From Helochares maculicollis (taxonomy: Eukaryota; Arthropoda; Insecta; Coleoptera; Hydrophilidae), in contig JAWQRO010000294.1 of assembly GCA_033557835.1 (NCBI GenBank), forward strand, positions 1 through 44,096: a stretch of DNA of 44,096 bases, given 5' to 3'. The translations under genes and the position numbers were made by a program. Of the stretch, positions 36,439 to 44,096 are shown piece after piece; the first letter of the stretch is position 1; every line of letters starts with the position of its first letter. Below the pieces are notes generated by a model, which saw only the letters and a program-made list of their open reading frames with translations, was not told the origin of the DNA and ran no database searches.

Positions 36439-36466
36439 ACCCAATCCAACCCAACCCAACCCAACC
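36439..36466. repeat. (CCAAC)n short tandem repeat
   Basis: About five pentamer copies, one with a substitution (CCCAATCC), on the + strand. It is not the insect telomere repeat, which would read CCTAA/TTAGG. Confidence 0.8.
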
Positions 36467-36804
36467 TTCAGAAAATTTCGTATTTCGTCCTCAATTGCAA
36501 GAATCAGTGAAATAAAGGCGCGAGAGGCATTTGGGTCAGCAGGATTCCGCTGTGGATATATATTTTTTGTTCGGTTCATTTCATACAGGTGTCTTATTTC
36601 CCTCTAGCGAGTAACCTTAACAATAGAGGAGAAAATAACGTTCTTGGAGAAATGATAAATTTTACAGGTGGCGCTCTATCTATTCTTTTCTAATATAAAT
36701 TGAATTACTTCCGCGCAGGATGACGAGTAAACAACGAAATTCAGAAGGAGAGTTTTCCGCGATGGAAGGCGAAAAAATCTCTTGTTATTTATTTCATAAT
36801 ACCT

Positions 36805-37175
36805 ATTTTTACGTCCCGTTTTATGCGTTGTTGTATTTATTTTTCACGCCCTATGTACTTATTTCGTCTGCGATTATTTTTATTCTGATCGCGATTAGTT
36901 TCGCTTCGTCGGGAATAAAACTTTGTCCCTGGTTATAATATATTGCCCGCGGATTTATTATTTTGTCCCGATTAAACTGTTTTGTCTCGTTTAACTTGTT
37001 TTTTCCAGATTAAACTCTTTTGTGCCGATGAAATGATGTTGCTGTAGATTTCAAAATGTTATTCACTATTACAATATTTCGTCCCCTGGTTACGTTATTT
37101 CGCCTCTGATTTCCTTATTTCATGTTTTATTACAGTATTTTTTCAGAGCGTATATTATTTTGCCGCGACTATTTT
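36805..37175. repeat. Degenerate ~20-bp tandem array, TTTTGTCCCGATTATA-like
   Basis: About 18 successive units of 18-22 bases share a T-run, a GTCCC/GCC/GTCTC core and an A/T tail. Clear ones start near 36960 (TTTTGTCCCGATTAAACTG), 36980 (TTTTGTCTCGTTTAACTTG), 36999 (TTTTTTCCAGATTAAACTC), 37017 (TTTTGTGCCGATGAAATG), 37077 and 37098. No two units are identical, but the period holds for about 370 bases. The repeat keeps one frame open at 36720-36938 with a hydrophobic translation; I regard that as a by-product of T-rich codons. Confidence 0.7.
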
Positions 37176-40100
37176 GCTGGAAACGCTACGATTTTCTAGC
37201 CGTCGAACTCCATACGAATTTCAATTTGTTGTCCCATTTTTCCGTGGCCTTTTGTTATTTAAATTCGACTCAAAGAAGCACATACAAACTGCAAGAGTGG
37301 AGAAATTTTAGAAATGCATGAATTTCTTTCAAGGCAAGTCTCTTATGAGCCATTACAAGTTTTTATAAAAGAAAATTTTATGATACGACTATAAATTGGA
37401 AGGTCGGAGGGTCTCATCGCGTCTGTTTATTCCTTAGACCAGATGGAATGTATCTTGAAAGACTTGATTATTATATAATAGGCTAGCGTTTAAGAAATAT
37501 AACTTACATTTCATGCTTCTAGTTCCGTTGGAGAAATTATGGGTTTAATCGAAAACATTATTTAACGCTCATGACATTGAATTAAAAGCTAGCGAGAAAA
37601 ATATATGAACAGCAAAAGATATGTCTACTTTTTGGTATAGTTTCATGAAAGAGGCATGTCTGTGAAATCACAACAACAGTTCTTTAAAAACAAACAAGCA
37701 AACTATAGCGTAATATGGCTTCAACTAATGTAAACCTTTGCCATATCAGTTTACGAATCCTAAAATTTTCGTACCTTCTCTGACAAAGATTGATTTATGT
37801 AACAAAGACTGTGTACTTTTAGATTTATTTGGAATAAGTTACTACATCGGGTAGCTTAAATGGGCAATTTCGTACTACATCATGTTTATTTAACTTATGT
37901 ACGTAGCTGCAACTTTTTCTTTCTTTGCTTTGTGGAACCGTATATAATTCATCTGATTTACTTGCAGTTAGTTCTTCAGCTAGAAATCAAACCATCTAAA
38001 TAATTTTAATCCGGCTTGCGTCGACGTTCCTTATACTTATTATTCTTTTGTAAATACTAAAATTATCCCATAAAAGCGATTAAATTTAGTCCAGCATTTG
38101 TAAATTGCTATTTGATCAAGATTTTTTGTTCCTAGATTAAAAGTAGAAAACTCTAGCAACTTCAGTAAACTATGGTAGATCCAGGATTAATGGAATTTTG
38201 TTTGGTGTACCAAATACTTACTTACTTGACGTAGTAAGCTTGGCGGTAAGGTGACTTTTAACAGTTTAGAACGGTTGAGATAAGTCTAATCCGTGAAGAA
38301 ACGAAAGCTAGAGCATGTATCTACATATGGTAGTAGATGCATATCAGTCGTGTAACGACCAAATGTCAGTTTGAATAAACAAATAACTCTTATTGGCATT
38401 AAGCTTTTAGATGAGTTAGAAAAGTTAGATTTAATTACATCAGTGTCAAAAAGCTGACCTTATAAGCGAAGAATTAATCAGGTTAAAAAAAAGGCTAAAG
38501 CTTGCAGCAGCAGAAATCTACTATATTAACAACTCATGAAGGCTACATTTTCAGTTAGTATTGCGAAGTTATTAGTTCCTCATTCAGATCGTCGGAAAAA
38601 CGGTTTTAAATGTAGAACACAAAAACGATGAAGTAAATAAGAAAATTGTAACTTAGAAAGTGCGGAGCCTGGAAAATAGGACGTGGTTAAGTAAATGTAG
38701 TGTATAGATTTTAAAATTTCTAACTATTCAGAAAAAAGGTATAAATGATATTATTAGCCAACGGATATAAGTATTACACTAGCACAGAGAAAGTACAAGA
38801 GAGTACGTTGTGCAACTTATTAAAAGAAAAAGACTTAAACTAAAGTCAAAAGTGTAATACAGTCTTAAGGAATGGAAATTAGTCGATCAATTAACGCTCG
38901 AAAACATCAAAATAATTCTGTGGAGCACAATGACAATACACAAGGGTAATGTAAGGTAACAATTTAACTAACAACGAAATTTAATGAATTACAATAATAG
39001 CCGCATAAAAAACTTTCCTCAACTGTTAAATAGAAATAAAAATTAATTCTTGAGTCTCTACACTCGACATTTGTTATGTACTGCATAAATGTACATACGA
39101 ATCCTTATAATAAAACAATAAAATCCTATGTACGATCCATAAATAAAAATATAACTCAGTCCAACAAAAGTTTATTTGGGAAAGAATTTGTTATTTTGTC
39201 AAGTATTTGAGAAATTCGATATATTTAAATCGAAATAATCAAATGCAGTATTTAATCGGCCAACATTCTGCATTCAAAAACCGCAAGACGTTAAAAGCGG
39301 GTGAAAGTATGCATGATGTGACTTTGTAAGGAAAATGTAGCAGTTGAAGTGTTATAAGCGAAAATGTAGTTCAAACAATCCGCAAAGGTATTCGTTGTTT
39401 TGCTATGTGCTGACAGAGATGTTGAAGGAAACATTTACTTTACCGGGTTGACCGGTGTTATTAACCAAGAGAGTGAAATGTGCCTTGCAAGTTTACTCAG
39501 CCCGCCGCCGTAATATATTCTTTGTCGTCTCTTCTTGTCAAAGTTACGCTAAGTCTTTGTTGACACCGTCATCTGTAACCCTGGGAAAATAAGACATGAG
39601 CGAACGTCAGCGCAACACACCCTCTTCTTGCGCGGGAAAGATTACGAAGAACTAACGGGCTACATTATGTGGAAAACTCTTGACAGGAGATTTAACGAAA
39701 ACTTTTGACGTCTCCTTGAACGGAGAGATGGGACAAAATGCCTTTACCTTAGTAATAAATACACATACGTAGAACTTAACTTTCATTAAACTTCATTCGC
39801 AAACGGAAACTTCTTTTAGTTTTTTTGTGTAAGTTAGAAGAACCACTTTTTTTAAGGTTTGTTCATTTTTATATCTATTACTACAAATTATCGACACAAT
39901 TTTTAGACTCCATCAAAACTATTTTTTGTGAAGTATAAAAATTGGCATAATGATTATGAAGAACGATACGTAGAAAACAAATATTCCAATCATTTCAAAT
40001 ACATCTCTATTTCTATTCTGGAGTTTTAATTCAACCCAGTTTCTACAAGCGAGACGATTCGAAGAAAAAAAGATATTGCTTAAGTGGCTACATTATTTTA

Positions 40101-41854
40101 TTTAAATGTATTAACGCTTATCGATAAATATTGGTTATCGATATCCAAATAGACATTTGTCACCTTAAGTTCCAGTAAAGAGCTTTTAAAGCAAAGAAAT
40201 TAATTTTCTTCGTACAAGCGTTCCATCTAAAGATGTGTAATTGCTTTTTAAAATAATTCGTATAAAACGAGCAATTTACAAGAATATTATTATCTCAGCG
40301 CATTGTTTAAAAGTAATTGTAAAAAACAATCTTCATATTAAAAGCAAACTTCATTGCAAAATGCTATGTTGACAACAACGTTCTCGGTTTACGCTTCGCA
40401 ATGAAAAATTCTGTAGTGGTTAGTAAAGATTAAATTATATTAAATAACGGTGGAAATACTAAAACAGCTTGTATGGAATGTGAGCATTTAATTCTTCATC
40501 TTTGTATTACATTTTCAATTAATCGCATCCCTTAGAGATCCATGTTTGCGTTGCCCATAGCTGTGTCTGCGCCAGTGAGTAGAACTGCGGCTGTGGCTAG
40601 AGCAAACGATAAAAGCTTAATTAGGAAAACTTAATATTCTTTAAAGGAAGGCCTCTTCTTCCGGACTGGTCTGCACGGAGAGGCGGGTGAAGTAGGAAGG
40701 CTCAGAGAGCAAATAAAATCTTTTAACTAATTTCACCCTACTTGAAGTTAACTTTTAATCAAGGAAAATCGTGTCTGAGCACTTAATAATCATAGAGGAT
40801 GGAAAGAAAACACTCAGATTACTCCTAGTCAAAGTTAACTACGAATTTTCGCCTAACTTTTAAAGCACACACTTTCAAGTAATTCCTGAGGAAAAAACTA
40901 ACGCTCTTGCTCGATTTAACTTTGGTCTTAATCAGCTGCTTAATTCTGCTCATTTTATTCGCTACTTTATTTATCTTGTGGTTTCAATTAGTCCGTGCAT
41001 TTTTGTTGCTTGGAATAAAAATAGTATGCCAGGTGTATTCTTTTGTATGACCAAAGTGTCTTTATATTGGTGTCTTCACATTCTTTTGTATTTGCAATTA
41101 TAATTGCTTATTTATTAATTCAGGGGCGTAATAGTATGTTTTCCTGGACGTAAGGTGACTTGTATATTCTCATTTCTATACGTCATACAAGATTTTGATG
41201 GATCATTTTTCGGCATGTCCATTATCTTAACTGTTATCGTGAGTTTGTTGTTATACATTTTTATTACCTTATCATCCAAACAAATAGAATGTTTCTTCCC
41301 AAATTATTATTTTTAATTCAGCTACCCGCAGGTCTTACATTTCCTTTCTAATCTCTAGGTTTGATTGTGACATATTAAATATTTTATTCTAAATCCCTAA
41401 TTTTATTCTAAAGCTTTGATTTTCTTCCTTTAATTCACGTTGCCCGTTTTTGACACTAAGAATCTGATTTACTTTGATATTGTTGTCAAACTTTTTTGGA
41501 AGCTACAATCTTGAGTTTTTAAATTTCAACCTATGAATTGTATCCTAAAATATATGAAACAAGTAGCTTCGATTTTAAAAAGTTGTGTGTGTATAGTTGA
41601 TTATTGGTTGAAAACGTGAAATAGTCTAGTGAAAATATACAGTATATTTGTGTTTACATAAAAAAAGTGTTGCGTTAAAAAATATTAAATTTATCTTTAT
41701 AGTCGATTAATGAAGGCTATAAAATAATGCTGAACTAACATGTTATTTTCCAATGTAATGCTTATACTGGTAATTACTATTTAATAATAATTGATAGTAA
41801 CTATTTTTAACCAGTAGTATGTGTTTCGAAATGTATTCAAGAATATTTTAATGA
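37176..41854. other. AT-rich intergenic DNA, no gene seen
   Basis: No supported gene in 4.7 kb. GC-richer patches occur at about 39300-39750 and 40540-40700. Paired TATCGATA sites lie at 40119-40143 and are listed separately. The rest shows nothing I can name. Confidence 0.5.
40119..40143. promoter_or_regulatory. Two exact TATCGATA (DRE/BEAF-type) sites
   Basis: TATCGATA occurs at 40119-40126 and 40136-40143, 17 bases apart start to start. This octamer is the DREF recognition element of Drosophila and contains the CGATA core bound by BEAF-32. Together with the palindrome at 20129 it could mark domain boundaries around the gene-poor region. Function is inferred. Confidence 0.35.
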
Positions 41855-42235
41855 TTGGTTACTTTAGTGCCTTCTGTGTTTTTTCGTAGTAAGTATGGCT
41901 TCATATTCTGGTGGTAGGTCGGCAATGTTTTTCTTGCTGTTGTAGGCATTTTCTTCTGTTTTTATGTGAAGGATTTTAATATTTGTGTCTGGTTTATTAA
42001 ACCAAACAGCACAGCTTTAGCAAAACACGCCAAAGAAAAAACACATTTGTTCGACTACGAGAACACGAAAATTCTAGAAATTGAAAACAACACAAGGAAA
42101 CGTCTTCTATTGGAAATCCTTCACATAAAAATAGAAGAAAATGCCTGCAACAGCAAGAAAGACATTGCCGACCTACCACCAGAATACGAAGCCATACTTA
42201 CTACGAAAAAATACAGAAGGCACTAAAGTAACCAA
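41855..42235. repeat. 122-bp inverted repeat made of two Penelope-like tails
   Basis: Bases 41855-41976 are the reverse complement of 42114-42235, with five mismatches (all transitions) and a 137-base spacer. Each arm, read outward, encodes the same C-terminal end of a Penelope-like endonuclease through LPPEYEAILTTKK and a stop, so two copies of the tail face away from each other. A transcript would fold into a long hairpin. Confidence 0.85.
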
Positions 42236-42355
42236 AACAACTAATTGGTTACGAATAAATAAAATGTTTTGTTTTACAAACAATCAACATAAAAATGTCA
42301 CTTCTGACGATGCTTCTTGTTAAAATGAAGCGAAACTGTTAAGACTAAAAGCTAA
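41995..42355 (+). mobile_element. Penelope-like element 3' fragment (endonuclease tail)
   Basis: A frame ending at TAA 42224-42226 reads STALAKHAKEKTHLFDYENT, then KILEIE, RKRLLLEILHI and DLPPEYEAILTTKK. That pattern (TALA.H....H.FD..N.KI...E...RKR..LE) is the C-terminal half of the GIY-YIG endonuclease domain of Penelope-like retroelements. The GIY-YIG motif itself and the whole reverse transcriptase are missing, so this is a 5'-truncated copy. Its 5' edge meets the left arm of the inverted repeat near 41977. The 3' untranslated part continues to about 42355 and carries a hammerhead-like motif. Confidence 0.7.
42304..42335 (+). ncRNA. Hammerhead-ribozyme-like core in Penelope 3' region
   Basis: CTGACGA (42304-42310) matches the conserved CUGANGA box. 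It is followed by a five-pair stem (GCTTC 42312-42316 with GAAGC 42327-42331) and then GAAA (42332-42335). Box order and stem II are as in hammerhead ribozymes, which are known in Penelope-like elements. I could not place stems I and III or the NUH cleavage site with confidence, so it may be inactive. Confidence 0.45.
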
Positions 42356-42360
42356 GTATA

Positions 42361-44054
42361 TCATCATCATTATCAGCCATATGAATCTATATTTCAAGGT
42401 GAAGCCTCCTTAATAAATTAATTAGTTATTATTTTTATTTTTACACAATGTTGTTTACTTCTTCTGAAGAGGGGATGTCTTTAGTGTATTTTTACGTGGT
42501 TATCCCTACCACTTGCCGTGTGTATTCTTGTTCAAGCAACTTCCATTTATTGTGGTTTCCGACTAGCCTGAACCAGGTTGTTCCTGCAATTTTTCTGTCA
42601 TGGTCCCATCTGTCTTTGGGGCGTTTTCTGGGTATCTTAATACCCCTGGGATACCATTCTATTATTTTTACTGTCCATCTAATGTCTGTCCTTCTTGCTA
42701 TGTGTCCCGCCCATTGCCATTTCAGGGATTTGACTCTTTGGATTATGTCTGTTATTTTGGTCTTATCTCTAATCCATGTGTTTCTTTTTCGATTTCTCTT
42801 TGTAATGCCTAACATTGATCTTTCCATTGATCTTTCGGTACTTATTTGTAACGGTTGCATTAAAAGTCCAGGTTTCGCAGCCGTAAGTTAGGACTGGAAG
42901 GATGCATTGGTCAAATGTTCTGCTCTTTAAGTGGAGGTGCATTTTGGATTTGAATATTATAGTTTCGTCCAAATGCTCTCCATCCAAGTTTAATTCTTCT
43001 ATTGATTTCTGGAAGTAGGGATCCCGATATATTTATTAGTTGACCGAGATATATGTATTCGTCAACTGTTTCTAAGGTGGTGCCCTCAATGGTGATGCAT
43101 GTTTTATTTGTGAATTCGTTGAACATCACCTTCGTCTTAGAGAGGTTTATCTTTAGACCTACTTCCCGACTGATCAAAGCTAGTTCGTTTAGCATTATTT
43201 GGAGATTGGCGGGGCCATTTGCTATCAGGACTATGTCGTCGGCGAAGCGAAGGTTGTTGAGGCGTTCCCCGTTTATACACAATCCGTAGTTGTCCCAGCT
43301 TAACCTTCTGAACGCATGTTTTAGGGTGGCTGTGAATAGACTGGGGGATATTAAGTCTCCCTGTCTTACTCCTTTGCGTACAAAGAATTCTCTAGTTTCT
43401 CTATGGAGTTTAACAGCCGCTTTAGCCTCTATGTTGATGTTATTCAGTAATTGTATATATGTTTTGTCTACACCTTGTTCTGTCAGAGCATTTGTTATTG
43501 CTTGTGGCATTACAGAGTCAAATGCTTTCTCAAAGTCAATGAATGCTAATGGTGGTAATGTGTATTCATTGGTTCTGCTGATCACTTATTTGATTGTTTG
43601 GATGTGATCCATTGTGCTGAAGCCCTTTCGGAATCCAGCTTGTTGTCTTGGTTGGGCAGAACTTAGTGTAGATTGAATCCGGTTATTGATTATCTTTGTG
43701 AGGATTTTATATACTACTGGTAGGAGACTTTTGGGGAGGTAATTTTTGATGTCTTCTTTGCTACCTTTCTTGTGGATTAGGATTATGTTAGCTTTGTTCC
43801 AGTGGTCAGGGATTTTCTTTTCCTTTAAGCATTTGGTGTATGGTGTTGCCAGGTATTCCAGGATTTTGGTGTCTGTTAGTTTTAGTATTTCAGCAGTTAT
43901 TCCGTCATTTCCTGCTGCCTTTTCAATTTTCATGCTTTTTAGGGCCAATTAACTTCAAAAAGTAGGACTGTTGGCGGAGAGCTGTTAGTTGTATTGTTCA
44001 GTTGTGTATTGTAAGGGGCTGCGTATAGTTCCTCGTAGAAGTTGGCCACGTACT

Positions 44055-44056
<2 letters not shown>
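42361..44056 (-). mobile_element. RTE-clade LINE, RT and C-terminal part, broken, 5' end missing
   Basis: The minus strand encodes an RTE-type reverse transcriptase in pieces. The order is YVANFYEELY near 44030, then EKAAGNDGITAEIL, a degenerate NYLPKSLLP, GFRKGFSTMDHI, FIDFEKAFDSV (motif A), GVRQGDLISPSLF (motif B), FADD at 43235-43246 (motif C), GLKINLSKTK (motif D) and YGCETWT. It ends with the RTE C-terminal signature W.WAGHIARRTD.RW and RP.DRW, with the stop near 42492. Breaks are a frameshift near 43950, a TAA replacing a likely CAA at 43586-43588, and frameshifts near 42970 and 42840. The 3' end is probably the TGATAATGATGATGATA tail at 42358-42374, typical of RTE. The endonuclease domain is not present; the element meets (AT)n at 44057. 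Confidence 0.88.

Positions 44057-44096
<40 letters not shown>
44057..44096. repeat. (AT)n microsatellite at right edge
   Basis: Forty bases of uninterrupted AT dinucleotide run to the end of the window, directly against the interrupted RTE element. Confidence 0.95.

Noticed and set aside
36439..36466. Interstitial telomere repeat
   Set aside because: The unit is CCAAC, not the insect telomere CCTAA/TTAGG.
36720..36938. 72-codon frame with a hydrophobic, membrane-like translation
   Set aside because: Most of the hydrophobic part falls in the 20-bp repeat array, where T-rich codons give Phe, Leu, Ile and Tyr automatically.
42448..42891. 147-codon plus-strand frame
   Set aside because: Shadow of the RTE C-terminal domain, which has clear family motifs on the minus strand.
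1..44096. tRNA genes or a CRISPR array
   Set aside because: No cloverleaf with paired A and B boxes and no regularly spaced identical repeats were found by eye; CRISPR would also not be expected in an animal genome.

Overview
The window looks like AT-rich nuclear DNA from an insect. The genes carry GT-AG introns, some only about 60 bases long. Start contexts, TATA/Inr-like promoters and AATAAA signals are of animal type. The proteins are closest to insect effector caspases and to annexin B9. Decayed RTE-clade LINEs and a Penelope-like fragment would suit a beetle, but that placement is inference only.

Layout. Bases 1-7.7 kb hold three caspase genes, head to tail on the + strand. The first (110-2287) is an intact reading frame that has lost both catalytic residues: His is Tyr and Cys is Ser. 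It keeps the arginines and glutamine that form the substrate P1 pocket. The second (2838-5847) and third (6468-7732) have the full SHG and QACRG motifs and should be active. The intron of the dead caspase is largely an old antisense RTE retrotransposon. Bases 9.6-19.8 kb hold three annexin B9-like genes, one on - and two on +. Each encodes exactly 318 residues from exons of 15/177/205/327/182/51 bases; the middle gene has lost the intron between the 327 and 182 base exons. Each has a tiny first coding exon giving a different five-residue N-terminus.

From 19.8 to 41.8 kb I see no convincing gene. The stretch is AT-rich with several GC-richer islands about 4 kb apart (possible control elements), a second decayed LINE fragment (about 21.6-21.96 kb), a diverged ~135-bp repeat family (26.07-26.6 kb), a degenerate ~20-bp repeat array (36.8-37.2 kb) and palindromic or paired CGATA motifs. 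At 41.85-42.35 kb a Penelope-like endonuclease tail forms a 122-bp inverted repeat and is followed by a hammerhead-like core. From 42.36 kb to the right edge lies a younger but broken RTE element on the - strand, of the same family as the one in the caspase intron.

How the genes fit together. Effector caspases carry out apoptosis, and annexins bind calcium and the phosphatidylserine exposed during it. Their adjacency is observed; a shared role is inference. The most interesting locus is the catalytically dead caspase beside two live paralogues, a layout compatible with a decoy or regulatory partner.
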